The notes: generated by a model from the letters alone, not told the origin. A DNA stretch of 64,000 bases from Acinetobacter sp. ANC 7912 (GCF_039862785.1 NZ_CP156795.1:2480001-2544000); one strand, 5' to 3'; numbered from the stretch's first letter, positions 35,010 through 50,509 are shown. Numbers and translations: made by a program.

Positions 35010-36029
35010 TTAGTGACCTGCAATAGTAATAATAGCACCTTGCTGATAACCAGTTCCACCTAATGCAGCTGGAGCGCCATAATAGGTTTGCATATTTTGA
35101 ATTTCAACGTCGCCAATTGATGCTGCACTATCACTACCAATACGTACGCCTGTCACATAGTTATCATGTGCACCACTTGTACTCACAATGCGAATATAAC
35201 CATTTGGATAAGTAGTATTTGCCGCATCTGTTCCAAAAATACTAATTGATTGATTCAATGCTAAATCAAGTTGACCAGCATCCGCCACTTGAATTTTATC
35301 TAAGTGTAACACACCTGCAGCACGGTTATCTTTTGAACCATCACCAGTACCTTGTTTAGTTGAATTATCAACGATACCTAGATTTTCAATGGTTAAACCA
35401 CCGATCATAGTAGCATTCAATTTAATCATTGCGCCTTGAGGTGCTGCACCCAATTGAATGTTAGCAGACATTGGACCGGTTTTTACAGAAAGACCTGTTA
35501 AAATAGCGTTTTCAACCCCTTTACCCCCACGGCGAAGTGTATCTGTATTATCTTCTCCACCGTCAGCAGTATTATCTGCACCTTGTACAGCTGATGCCAC
35601 AACACCGATTTCACCGATATTGATATCCAAGCCAGAAACTTTAGCTGCAATATTAATGAATGGATTAGCATCACCAGCATCAGAATCAATTGTTAAGTCA
35701 GCCAAGTTACGAGAAGCAAGTAGATAAGCACCATTATTGTCATAGTTTGCGCCAATCACCACACCGTGAGCTGCTGTTTGGCCTGAACCATTCGCTTTAA
35801 TATAGATCGCACCAGCATCACCAGTACCACCTAAAGCAGTATCTGCCAAACCATCATTATCATGGATGAATACTTTTCCAATTTCGACTCTAGAGATACC
35901 GATACCGATACTTAAACCGTCTTGACCTGTTGTCGCACTTAGAGATGCATCGTCCATTGCTTGCATCGCCATTGCATTTGCACTCAAAGCAACTGAAGTA
36001 GCTAACGCTAATTTAGTAAATTTTTTCAT
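35010..36029 (-). CDS. filA: FilA, exported Gly/Ala/Asp-rich protein with processing-like leader
   Basis: 339 residues. A signal peptide (MKKFTKLALATSVALSANAMA) is followed at once by M25-D-D-A-S-L-S-A-T-T-G-Q36-D-G. This motif recurs at the N-terminus of a family of exported gammaproteobacterial proteins (DUF6160-like) and resembles a double-glycine leader. The rest is rich in Gly, Ala, Asp and Asn, contains no Cys or Trp and is predicted to be beta-stranded with alternating pattern, as in fibrous surface proteins. It is first in the fil cluster and followed by a terminator, which suits an abundant structural subunit. The ATG at 36029 has GGAGAG and starts the signal peptide. Confidence 0.78.
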   Translation of the reverse strand: MKKFTKLALATSVALSANAMAMQAMDDASLSATTGQDGLSIGIGISRVEIGKVFIHDNDGLADTALGGTGDAGAIYIKANGSGQTAAHGVVIGANYDNNGAYLLASRNLADLTIDSDAGDANPFINIAAKVSGLDINIGEIGVVASAVQGADNTADGGEDNTDTLRRGGKGVENAILTGLSVKTGPMSANIQLGAAPQGAMIKLNATMIGGLTIENLGIVDNSTKQGTGDGSKDNRAAGVLHLDKIQVADAGQLDLALNQSISIFGTDAANTTYPNGYIRIVSTSGAHDNYVTGVRIGSDSAASIGDVEIQNMQTYYGAPAALGGTGYQQGAIITIAGH

Positions 36030-36083
36030 TCGTACTCTCCCAAGAGTATTATTTTTTTGGTTTTTAATCACTCTCTGTTCGCA

Positions 36084-36111
36084 TTGTGTTTTTACTTTTA
36101 TGACAACACAA
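36084..36111. repeat. Inverted repeat in the filA upstream region
   Basis: TTGTGTT (36084-36090) and AACACAA (36105-36111) are perfect inverted 7-mers 14 bp apart, about 55-80 bp upstream of the filA start. I find no clear -35/-10 pair for filA. A candidate TTGATC/TAACTT with 17-bp spacing further upstream is weak. Confidence 0.3.
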
Positions 36112-36286
36112 ACAATTAATCCTTGAGTGATTTGCTCGCATGACTAAGTTAGCTTTATGTTAATTTTTGATCAACTGCTGTTGGTCATTTTTTATGTTTC
36201 GCCGACAAACGGTAAACACAAGTTTCCTCTCATTTTTCTATGGAATTAAGATAAAATCGAGACAATCCACTCATTTTTCAAACAGA

Positions 36287-37618
36287 ATGCACAGCACAAC
36301 ATACCAAACTCTCCTTAGCACTCTCAATGTTAAAGCACATGATATTTTGGCAGCATTACACTCATTAGATCATGTCGTCTTTTTAGAAAACCAAGGAAAA
36401 CCTTTTATTGCTTTTAATGCTGATCAATATGTGTTGATTCAAAATGGAAATATACAGTCTTATCAACAAAATACCTTTGATGAATACGTAAAAATTAATA
36501 GTGAACTAAGCCTCAACTTTCAGTCTGCTGGTCAAAACAATTCAGAGAAATTCAATGGTGGATACGTAGGTTTTGTTTCTTATGATTATGCAGCACAGCA
36601 ACATATAAAAAATAAACAACGTCAGCAGCCGGCATTGTTTATCGGCCAGTTTTCTACTTATCTGGAATATAACCAAGAGGGATGGCTATTTAAAAGCTCA
36701 GATCCAAATGCTAAAGAAATTTTCCAAAATATTCAGATGCTAATTAATCAATATCGATATAAAACTGAATTCAGTCTACTATCTCCATGTATAGCACGCT
36801 GGGATAAATCTGCTTATCAACAGGCATTTGATAAGGTTCAGGAATATATTAAAGCCGGTGACTGTTATCAGATTAACCTCACCCAAGAATTCACAGCACA
36901 AGCTCAAGGCTCGCTTTTGGCTACAGCAGACAAATTCTGGCAGCTGACCGATGCCCCTTATGCAGGTTACTTACGTGTAGGTGAATTTGAACTTATAAGC
37001 TGTTCACCCGAGCTATTTATTGAATTTCAACCTCAGCGAAAAATCATTACCAAGCCGATCAAAGGCACCATGCCGCGCTATGCCGATCCAATCTTGGATG
37101 AACAGTCTAAGCAGACCTTAATCAACTCTAAAAAGGATCAGGCTGAAAATGTCATGATCGTGGATCTATTAAGGAATGACCTGAGTGTTTATGCAGAAAC
37201 AGGCTCAGTTAAAACACCAAAGCTGTTCAACATTGAAAGCTTTAACCAGGTTCACCATATGGTCAGTGAAGTTGAGGCCAAGTTAAAAGCTGATATCAAT
37301 CCATTTGATATGCTGATGTCAGCTCTACCCGGTGGTTCAATTACAGGTGCGCCAAAAATTCGTGCCATGCAGATTATTGAAGAACTAGAAGGTGCACCAC
37401 GCGGAGCCTATTGCGGTTCACTCGGTTATTTTAATTTTGATGGAACAGGTTCCTGGAATATTCTGATTCGTTCACTTCAGAAATACCAAGATAATGTGTC
37501 TTTATGGGCTGGTGGTGGTATTACTATTTCTTCGGATTGTGATGCGGAATATCAGGAATGTTTTGATAAAGTGTCTGCAATGCTGGATTTACTTAATACC
37601 TGGTATACGCCTGAATAA
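36287..37618 (+). CDS. pabB: Aminodeoxychorismate synthase component I (PabB)
   Basis: 443 residues, the standard PabB length. Chorismate-binding motifs are GDCYQINLTQEF, SCSPELFIEF, the catalytic-lysine segment TKPIKGTMPR (the PIKGT Lys marks PabB and forms an intermediate with chorismate) and MSALPGGSITGAPKIRAM. It converts chorismate, with ammonia from PabA, to 4-amino-4-deoxychorismate for folate synthesis. The ATG at 36287 lies just before conserved sequence. An upstream in-frame TTG at 36167 gives a basic, non-conserved extension and is rejected. The gene is divergent from the fil operon and monocistronic. Confidence 0.9.
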   Translation: MHSTTYQTLLSTLNVKAHDILAALHSLDHVVFLENQGKPFIAFNADQYVLIQNGNIQSYQQNTFDEYVKINSELSLNFQSAGQNNSEKFNGGYVGFVSYDYAAQQHIKNKQRQQPALFIGQFSTYLEYNQEGWLFKSSDPNAKEIFQNIQMLINQYRYKTEFSLLSPCIARWDKSAYQQAFDKVQEYIKAGDCYQINLTQEFTAQAQGSLLATADKFWQLTDAPYAGYLRVGEFELISCSPELFIEFQPQRKIITKPIKGTMPRYADPILDEQSKQTLINSKKDQAENVMIVDLLRNDLSVYAETGSVKTPKLFNIESFNQVHHMVSEVEAKLKADINPFDMLMSALPGGSITGAPKIRAMQIIEELEGAPRGAYCGSLGYFNFDGTGSWNILIRSLQKYQDNVSLWAGGGITISSDCDAEYQECFDKVSAMLDLLNTWYTPE

Positions 37619-37621
37619 ATC

Positions 37622-37651
37622 AAAAAAGCGACTCGATTGAATCGCTTTTTT
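37622..37651 (+). terminator. Terminator of pabB
   Basis: AAAAAAGCGACTC pairs with GAATCGCTTTTTT around GATT with one internal mismatch. It starts four bases after the pabB stop. Confidence 0.78.
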
Positions 37652-37652
37652 A

Positions 37653-37739
37653 TGAATCTCCCCTAGCCCCTCTTTGTAAAAGAGGGGGATTCCTTCCTTT
37701 ATAAAGGTGAGGAACATTGCTCCGCAAGGGAGAGATTCT
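37653..37739. repeat. Intergenic palindromic repeat (REP/MITE-like)
   Basis: The segment begins GAATCTCCCC and ends with its near-inverse, GGGAGAGATTC. It has an internal hairpin CCCCTCTTT-GTA-AAAGAGGGG and a second AT-rich hairpin (CCTTTATAAAGG). It fits exactly between the pabB terminator and the hisC stop. It resembles the dispersed GC-rich palindromes found between Acinetobacter genes, of which the hairpin at 58395-58415 may be another type. Confidence 0.55.
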
Positions 37740-37740
37740 A

Positions 37741-38829
37741 TTAAACTAAAATCTCATTTTTCAATGTATCAACTAACCGCTGATTCTGCTCATCTGTGCC
37801 AATAGTAATCCGCAGGAATTGGTTGATACGCGGCTTATTGAAATAACGAACGATAATACCGCGCTCACGTAGTTCCGCTGCCAGTTCACCTGCATCTTTG
37901 CTTGGCAATGAAGCAAAAATAAAGTTGGCTTTTGAAGGTAGTACCTTAAAGCCAAGTTCAACCAGTTGGGCAATCAGCTTTTCACGACTGGCAATGACTT
38001 TGGCATTTTGTGCTTCGAAATATTCCTGATCTTCAAAAGAAGCCACGGCTGCCGCAATCGCAAAACGATCCATCGGATAGGAGTTAAAGCTGTTTTTCAC
38101 TGCTTCCAGTGCTGCAATCAGATGTGGTTGTGCAATCGCAAAACCGACACGTAACCCTGCTAATGAACGGGACTTAGAAGTCGTTTGACACACAACCAAG
38201 TTTTCATACTTCTCAATCAGGCTGACTGCAGATTCAGCACCAAAATCTACATAAGCCTCATCAATTACGACGACTGAATTCGGATTGGCTTGTAGTATTT
38301 CTTCAATGGCAGACAAACCCAATGCAATACTGGTTGGTGCATTTGGATTGGTGATAATAATGCCGCCATTTGGCTGTTTATAATCTGCTACCACAATTTC
38401 AAAATTTTCATTTAGTGGTAATACTTTGGTTTTAACCCCAAAGAACTGGCTATAAACCGGATAGAAGCTATAAGTGATATCAGGATATAGAAGCGGCAAT
38501 TCCTGAATAAAGAAGGCTTTAAAGATATGCGCCAGAACTTCATCAGAGCCGTTACCGACAAAGACATTTTCAGCCGCAACCTTCTGCTGTTTCGCAATTG
38601 CCTGTTTTAGTTCTGATGCATCGGGATCTGGATAAAGACGCAATACGTCCGCACCATTAGCTAAAACTTTTTGCACCGCTTCCACCACTTTCGGTGATGG
38701 TGGATATGGATTTTCATTGGTATTTAATTTTAACAGGTTCTGGATTTTTGGTTGTTCGCCTGGCACATATGGTTCCAGCTCACGTACTTCAGGACTCCAA
38801 AAACGCATTTGTTCTGTGGTGATATTCAT
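37741..38829 (-). CDS. hisC: Histidinol-phosphate aminotransferase
   Basis: 362 residues of the PLP-dependent class I/II aminotransferase fold. [33 protein letters not shown] (PLP phosphate), [18 protein letters not shown] (Asp to the pyridine nitrogen) and [16 protein letters not shown] (with the Schiff-base lysine in SKSRSLAG) are all present. It converts imidazole-acetol phosphate plus glutamate to histidinol phosphate. The gene lies after hisD, separated by 67 bp that contain a terminator-like hairpin. Confidence 0.93.
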   Translation of the reverse strand: MNITTEQMRFWSPEVRELEPYVPGEQPKIQNLLKLNTNENPYPPSPKVVEAVQKVLANGADVLRLYPDPDASELKQAIAKQQKVAAENVFVGNGSDEVLAHIFKAFFIQELPLLYPDITYSFYPVYSQFFGVKTKVLPLNENFEIVVADYKQPNGGIIITNPNAPTSIALGLSAIEEILQANPNSVVVIDEAYVDFGAESAVSLIEKYENLVVCQTTSKSRSLAGLRVGFAIAQPHLIAALEAVKNSFNSYPMDRFAIAAAVASFEDQEYFEAQNAKVIASREKLIAQLVELGFKVLPSKANFIFASLPSKDAGELAAELRERGIIVRYFNKPRINQFLRITIGTDEQNQRLVDTLKNEILV

Positions 38830-38852
38830 GGATTAATCTCAAATTCTGTCTC

Positions 38853-38876
38853 AAAAAAGGGCTGATCAATCAGCCC
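38853..38876 (-). terminator. Terminator-like hairpin between hisD and hisC
   Basis: GGGCTGA (38859-38865) pairs with TCAGCCC (38870-38876) around TCAA, with a U tract at 38858-38853 on the minus strand. It should reduce hisC transcription from the hisD promoter, unless hisC has a promoter of its own or the hairpin is leaky. Confidence 0.7.
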
Positions 38877-38896
38877 TCAAAAAAATCTTTTCAAGC

Positions 38897-40186
38897 TTAT
38901 TGATAGCGATAACGTGCTGAGCGGGCATGTGCATCCAGATTTTCCTGTTGCGCCAGAACATCTGCCGTTTTCGCCAAGGTTTTCACGCCCTCTTCAGAAC
39001 ACATGATCAGGCTGGAGCGTTTCTGGAAATCATACACACCAAGTGGTGATGAGAAACGTGCAGTACCAGAGGTTGGCAACACATGGTTTGGACCAGCACA
39101 GTAATCACCAATCGCTTCTGGCGTATAGCGTCCCATAAAGATCGCACCGGCATGACGGATCTCTTCAGCCATCTCTTGTGCCTCATCTAGACATAACATC
39201 AAATGTTCTGGCGCAACCTGGTTAATCAGTTCAATACCTTCAGCACGGTCTTTGACCACTACCAATGCGCCACGATTGGCAATCGAAGTACGGGCAATCT
39301 CAGCTTTAGGCAAAGCTTCCAAATGTTTTTCAATCCACTCACCTACGGCATTCAAAAGCTCTTCATCAGGAGTAATAAAAACAGCTTGTGCCACAGTGTC
39401 ATGCTCAGCCTGTGACAATAAATCCATTGCCAGCCACTCTGCATTATTTTTACCTTCAGCATACACCAAAATTTCAGAAGGCCCTGCGATCATGTCGATA
39501 CCGACCTGACCAAAGACCGCACGTTTTGCCGCAGCCACGAAACGGTTACCCGGACCAGTGATTTTGTCGACACGCGGAATAGTCTCTGTACCATAGGCCA
39601 ACGCAGCAACTGCCTGTGCACCACCAATAGTGAATACACGATGCACGCCAGCCAGATAAGCCGCAGCCAGTACCAATGGATTCAGCTCACCCTTTGGTGC
39701 AGGTACCACCATGATGATTTCACCTACACCTGCCACATGGGCCGGCACCGCATTCATCAACACTGAAGATGGATAAGAAGCCAGACCACCTGGTACATAG
39801 ATTCCCACACGATCCAGTGGAGTAACTTTTTGACCTAAGGTATTGCCTAGAGCATCCACATAAGTCCAGCCATCCTGTTTTTGTGCCTGGTGAAATTCAC
39901 GGATACGCTTTGCTGCCAGTTCTAGCGCTTCACGCACTTCTGGGCTTAAACTTTCAAATGCTGCTTTAAGTTGTTCTTGAGTCAGTTCCAGATCTGAAAA
40001 TTGATGCGCTGGATGTCGATCGAACTGCTGAGTTAATTTAAGAACATGAGCATCACCATACTGACGTACATCAGCGATGATTTGGTCTACGGTTTTTAAA
40101 AGTTCAGGATCACTCACTGTTTCAAAAGCCAGCAAGTCTGCAAAAGCTTGCTTGAAGTTTTGATCTTGAGTCGATAAACGTCGCAT
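38897..40186 (-). CDS. hisD: Histidinol dehydrogenase
   Basis: 429 residues. Family landmarks are GIYVPGGLASYPSSVLMNAVPA, GGAQAVAALAYGTETIPRVDKITGPGN, IAGPSEILVYA, LLSQAEHDTVAQAVFIT (zinc/His region) and DYCAGPNHVLPTSGTARFSSPLGVYDFQK. The zinc enzyme oxidises histidinol to histidine in two NAD-dependent steps. The ATG at 40186 is used rather than an in-frame GTG at 40198. A terminator at 40342-40365 separates it from hisG, so hisD has its own promoter in the 150 bp upstream. Confidence 0.93.
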   Translation of the reverse strand: MRRLSTQDQNFKQAFADLLAFETVSDPELLKTVDQIIADVRQYGDAHVLKLTQQFDRHPAHQFSDLELTQEQLKAAFESLSPEVREALELAAKRIREFHQAQKQDGWTYVDALGNTLGQKVTPLDRVGIYVPGGLASYPSSVLMNAVPAHVAGVGEIIMVVPAPKGELNPLVLAAAYLAGVHRVFTIGGAQAVAALAYGTETIPRVDKITGPGNRFVAAAKRAVFGQVGIDMIAGPSEILVYAEGKNNAEWLAMDLLSQAEHDTVAQAVFITPDEELLNAVGEWIEKHLEALPKAEIARTSIANRGALVVVKDRAEGIELINQVAPEHLMLCLDEAQEMAEEIRHAGAIFMGRYTPEAIGDYCAGPNHVLPTSGTARFSSPLGVYDFQKRSSLIMCSEEGVKTLAKTADVLAQQENLDAHARSARYRYQ

Positions 40187-40341
40187 CAATTTACCCACAA
40201 GGTTGATATGGAAAAGATTAGTTTACCTTTTTTAAAGGCACTTGTGGTTATCATTCTGCAGCATCAGACACGAGTTTTATTGAAAATTACTTTCGCCACA
40301 ATTGATGAAGGAATTTAATTAACTGAAAAGATGTCAGTTAT

Positions 40342-40365
40342 AAAAAAGCCATCCCGAAGGATGGC
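40342..40365 (-). terminator. Terminator of the ibaG-murA-hisG operon
   Basis: GCCATCC (40348-40354) pairs with GGATGGC (40359-40365) around CGAA, followed on the minus strand by six U residues. Confidence 0.85.
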
Positions 40366-40383
40366 CTATTTGATTCTTAAAAT

Positions 40384-42600
<2,217 letters not shown>

Positions 42601-42691
42601 CACAAGACCTCTTATAGGACTAACGGTGTAAAACGGATCATTTTACTATAAATAAAAAAAATAATTCATTAGTCATATACATTATATCTAT

Positions 42692-42723
42692 AAAAAAAGA
42701 GGCTTTTAAAAACCTCTTTTTTT
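42692..42723 (-). terminator. Terminator of hpf
   Basis: AAAAAGAGG pairs with CCTCTTTTT around an AT-rich loop. It sits between the hpf stop and the ibaG promoter region. The rest of 42601-42691 is AT-rich and must hold the ibaG promoter. Confidence 0.7.
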
Positions 42724-42735
42724 CAATTTTACTGA

Positions 42736-43068
42736 TTATATTGCGATTGGCTGATAATTCAGATTCATTTTACGATAACGATCGATCTGTTTTTTCAATT
42801 TTTCTGTCAAAAGTTTAATCGAAGTATACATGTCGTCCGCATTGGCATGAGCAAAAAACTCAATTCCTGGTAACCGTACAATAGCTTCTGCGATATGGTT
42901 GCTGCTTCCTTTTTTAGAACGCTTATCAATTTGGTGATCTTTAGAAAGTTTAATCTGCATACTGTTCACTTGATCCAGATGCTTGGTGATCTGTGCGAAC
43001 TTTGTTTTTATATTTTCTTCAATTGCTGGCGTAATAGATAAATGATGTCCACGAATTGTTATTTGCAT
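42736..43068 (-). CDS. hpf: Ribosome hibernation-promoting factor, short form
   Basis: 110 residues of the sigma-54 modulation/S30EA family: MQITIRGHHLSITPAIEENIKTKFAQITKHLDQV and HIAEAIVRLPGIEFFAHANADDMYTSIKLLTEKL. It binds the 30S subunit in stationary phase and promotes inactive 70S/100S ribosomes. The ATG at 43068 starts the conserved sequence, and an in-frame start at 43140 is rejected. It follows rpoN, as in most gammaproteobacteria, 178 bp away. Confidence 0.92.
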   Translation of the reverse strand: MQITIRGHHLSITPAIEENIKTKFAQITKHLDQVNSMQIKLSKDHQIDKRSKKGSSNHIAEAIVRLPGIEFFAHANADDMYTSIKLLTEKLKKQIDRYRKMNLNYQPIAI

Positions 43069-43246
43069 AATTCTATCCCTCACCTTCGTTAGGATTAGAA
43101 GAGTCACAGTCAAATGATCGAATGACAATAACCGATGCAAAGCTACAGTTCAGCTAATGGATTAAATCATTTAACGGTTCCTCAAAAGTAAAAAGATATT
43201 CATCATGCTGTCATGATGAATATCTAGAATAGTCAAATTTTCAAGC

Positions 43247-44701
43247 TCAGATCAAGACCTTTCTTTCAGAAGATGAAGGAATATGTAACGATTCACGATA
43301 TTTAGCGACTGTACGACGTGCCACATCAATCCCCTCTTCTTTCAAAAGATTCGCAATCGCATTATCTGACAATGGTTTACGTGTATTCTCTTCCGCGATC
43401 AGTTTTTTGATCTTGGCACGGATTGCAGTTGAAGAAGCTTCGCCACCAGACGTCGTTCCGACATGACTCGAGAAGAAATACTTCAACTCGAATAGACCAC
43501 GTGGAGTCAACATATATTTGTTGGTGGTCACACGAGATACGGTTGATTCATGCAGTTCGACTTCTTCAGCAATGTCACGCAGTACCAGCGGCTTCATACC
43601 CTCAGCGCCAATTTCCAAAAAAGCTTTTTGATGCTCAACAATACAGGTGGCGACTTTTAATAACGTTTTATGGCGCTCATCAATACTCTTGATAAAGTTT
43701 TTTGCTTCCAGCATCTGGTTACGCAAATACTGGTTATCGTCACTCTGATCCGCCCGTTTAATCATATTGGCATAAAACGAATTGACGCGCAGTTTCGGCA
43801 TCACATCCGGATTCAGCATCACTTGCCAGCTATCATTCTTTTTGGCCACCACAACATCAGGCACCTGATAATCTGAATCACGATCTTCAAATTCCAGCCC
43901 TGGATGTGGTTTTAAGGTTTTTAGCAGATCTACTGCACTGCGTAATTGATCAGGGTTCAAGCCAGTTTGCTTGATCAGTTTAGGCAATTCATTGGTGATG
44001 AGGAGTTCATAGTGCTGCATCAGTTTGATCGCAGCATCGCGGCAAGGGGTAGATGCAGGCAGATTCTCTAATTGCACCATCAAACATTCAGCAAGATTAC
44101 GTGAACCTACACCCACGGGTTCCAGACGTTGAATATGTTTAAGCACCACAAGGACTTCATCATTTTCGACTTCGTCCTCATAATCCATACTTTCTAATAG
44201 GTGTTGAACAGAAACAGTAATCTCTTCAATTTCAACTTCCAGAAAGCCTTTATCATCCAATGAATCAATGATGTAATGGGCAATCAGCTGATCAATTTTG
44301 GAAAAATGTAGCAGATTGACTTGTTCAATTAAATGCTGTTTCAGGCCTAAATGCCCCTGGCGATTATCTTCACGCTCTTCAAATTCAGCAGCACCAAGGC
44401 TCGTTGGCTGATGGGTATAGACATCATCCCAATCAGTATCTACAGGCAAATCATCCGGCAAATGATCTGCATTCAATTCATTGGTTAAATCTTTCTGCTC
44501 ACGCTCAGCAAGATCAGCCGTTGATAAGCTTTCGATGCTCGATTGTTCTTCAACTTTTTCCAGCAAAGGGTTACTGTCCAGCTGCAACTGGATTTCCTGT
44601 TCCAGTTCTAGACTAGATAATTGCAGTAATCGGATTGCCTGCTGTAATTGTGGAGTTAATGACAGCGAGTTCGCAACTTTTAAGCCCACTGATAATTTCA
44701 T
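43247..44701 (-). CDS. rpoN: RNA polymerase sigma-54 factor RpoN
   Basis: 484 residues. Region I is glutamine/leucine-rich (LSLTPQLQQAIRLLQLSSLELEQEIQLQLDSNPLLE) and binds activators. Region II is acidic (DLPVDTDWDDVYT). The core-binding domain follows, then the helix-turn-helix (RDIAEEVELHESTVSRVTTNKYM). The RpoN box ARRTVAKYRE is intact near the C-terminus. It directs transcription from -24/-12 promoters. The usual upstream lptB gene is not present here; the rRNA operon comes next instead. The 200 bp upstream (44702-44898) are very AT-rich, with no gene that I can see. Confidence 0.96.
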   Translation of the reverse strand: MKLSVGLKVANSLSLTPQLQQAIRLLQLSSLELEQEIQLQLDSNPLLEKVEEQSSIESLSTADLAEREQKDLTNELNADHLPDDLPVDTDWDDVYTHQPTSLGAAEFEEREDNRQGHLGLKQHLIEQVNLLHFSKIDQLIAHYIIDSLDDKGFLEVEIEEITVSVQHLLESMDYEDEVENDEVLVVLKHIQRLEPVGVGSRNLAECLMVQLENLPASTPCRDAAIKLMQHYELLITNELPKLIKQTGLNPDQLRSAVDLLKTLKPHPGLEFEDRDSDYQVPDVVVAKKNDSWQVMLNPDVMPKLRVNSFYANMIKRADQSDDNQYLRNQMLEAKNFIKSIDERHKTLLKVATCIVEHQKAFLEIGAEGMKPLVLRDIAEEVELHESTVSRVTTNKYMLTPRGLFELKYFFSSHVGTTSGGEASSTAIRAKIKKLIAEENTRKPLSDNAIANLLKEEGIDVARRTVAKYRESLHIPSSSERKVLI

Positions 44702-44898
44702 TGTTACCCCTCATTTTTAAATCGCGCTCTATAAGCAATTTTTATGCCGCTTTTAATTTTTATAACACAGTTTTTGCAAAACACATATAAAACTTTGATG
44801 ATTTTCTAGACTTAATTTTGCAAAGCTTATAAATATTTATATTTTTTAATAATTTAGTTTTAACCAAAAATTATTACTTCAAACAAAAACCCACGCAT

Positions 44899-44933
44899 AA
44901 AAAAACACCCCCTGATTTGGTCAGGGGGTGTTT
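44899..44933 (-). terminator. Terminator of the rRNA operon
   Basis: A 13-bp perfect stem, AAACACCCCCTGA (44903-44915) with TCAGGGGGTGTTT (44921-44933), loop TTTGG, followed on the minus strand by a U tract. It lies 10 bp after 5S. Confidence 0.93.
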
Positions 44934-44943
44934 AGAATAATGA

Positions 44944-45057
44944 GCTGGCGATGACTTACTCTCACATGGCAAACGCCACACTACCATCAGCGCGAAGAGG
45001 TTTCACTTCTGAGTTCGGGAAGGGATCAGGTGGTTCACTCTTGCTATGGTCGCCAGC
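44944..45057 (-). rRNA. rrf: 5S ribosomal RNA
   Basis: On the minus strand it starts TGCTGGCGACCATAGCAAGA and ends ...GTCATCGCCAGC. The two ends pair as helix I. The conserved CCCGAACTCAGAAGTGAAAC core is present. Length is about 114 nt and the ends may be off by one or two bases. Confidence 0.95.
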
Positions 45058-45249
45058 ACAACTGGGATGGATACTCGCTTGGTCTTATCTGCGTTGCTTT
45101 CGCTTCGCTTGCCTTGCTTTCTACCAAATAGGTTTCATTAACAGGTCTATCTGAGTTGAACATTGTATCTAGCATTTCAACTAAATCAAGTTGCTTTGAT
45201 GCTTTATGAATCAATTGTTGCTTTGTATACAACTGCTTGGGCGTTGTAT

Positions 45250-48135
<2,886 letters not shown>

Positions 48136-48532
48136 TATACAACCCCAAACAGTCGTTACACCTACAAGTCAGTGTAGCAACAAGTTCCACCAGTAAACTG
48201 GCTTCTCTTACAGTTTGTTGTTCTGTGCACTTAAGCACCGTACAGCTTCAATTAGATTCACGTACCAAAACGCTTGATTCAGTTAATTTCGCTAGTTCTC
48301 ATTCAATCACTTCAACTTCACAACCAAAGTCGTGTCGTTTCCGCTCTCTTATGAGATTGAACAAATTATTTCAACTCAAATATATTCTGTTAATGATTTT
48401 TCTCGTCTTCGTCAGACCGAGAAACTGTGATAAATCACAGAGATTAGTAAGTGGTGCGTAGTATACGCTTCCATTTCACTAATCTCTATAAGCTATCAAA
48501 CTGTTTGCTTATTACGTATTCGAACGAATACG

Positions 48533-48608
48533 TGGTGGAGACTAGGAGAGTCGAACTCCTGACCTCCTGCGTGCAAAGCAGGCGCTCTACCAACTAAGCT
48601 AAGTCCCC
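48533..48608 (-). tRNA. tRNA-Ala (anticodon UGC)
   Basis: 76 nt with encoded CCA. The minus strand starts GGGGACTTAGCTTAGTTGGT, has CTTTGCACG in the anticodon loop (TGC at 48575-48573) and GTTCGACTC as the T arm. It lies in the 16S-23S spacer. Between it and the 23S start (48136-48532) there are about 400 bp of spacer with antitermination-type sequence but no gene. Confidence 0.97.
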
Positions 48609-48674
48609 AGCTTATCAATAAGTCAATGTATCGTTCCGTTTCTGTTCGCTCTGCAATTAACGCTTCGTCAGTAG

Positions 48675-48751
<77 letters not shown>

Positions 48752-48765
48752 TCAGATACATCGTC

Positions 48766-48798
48766 ATGAAGAACAACTTGTTGTGGATTCTTACCGAT
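48766..48798 (-). other. 3' arm of the 16S precursor RNase III processing stem
   Basis: The plus-strand segment ATGAAGAACAACTTGT and its continuation to TTACCGAT is the near-perfect inverse of 50480-50509. The two transcribed flanks of 16S therefore fold into a long double helix of about 28 bp, the expected RNase III substrate. Confidence 0.85.
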
Positions 48799-48812
48799 CG
48801 TCAATCTTTCGT

Positions 48813-50346
<1,534 letters not shown>

Positions 50347-50479
50347 GTTAAAATCATTTTGTACTTTAGTTAAGACAAAGTACTTAATTCTGGCTCATCA
50401 ATTGCTGACAAAAAATCGCTCAAATAAACTTCGAGTAATTTCTACCATTAATCAATGAAAATATATTCAATCGATCAAC

Positions 50480-50509
50480 CGGTAAAAATCCACACAAGTT
50501 GTTCTTCAT
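50480..50509 (-). other. 5' arm of the 16S precursor RNase III processing stem
   Basis: The plus strand CGGTAAAAATCCACACAAGT and its continuation to TTCTTCAT is complementary to 48766-48798 after transcription. It lies about 135 nt upstream of mature 16S. The leader between promoter and 16S (50347-50555) holds no gene. Confidence 0.85.

Noticed and set aside
36170..36205. TTGATC/TAACTT as filA promoter
   Set aside because: The -10 box matches the consensus poorly and lies far from the gene. I mention it only in the repeat entry and do not claim it.
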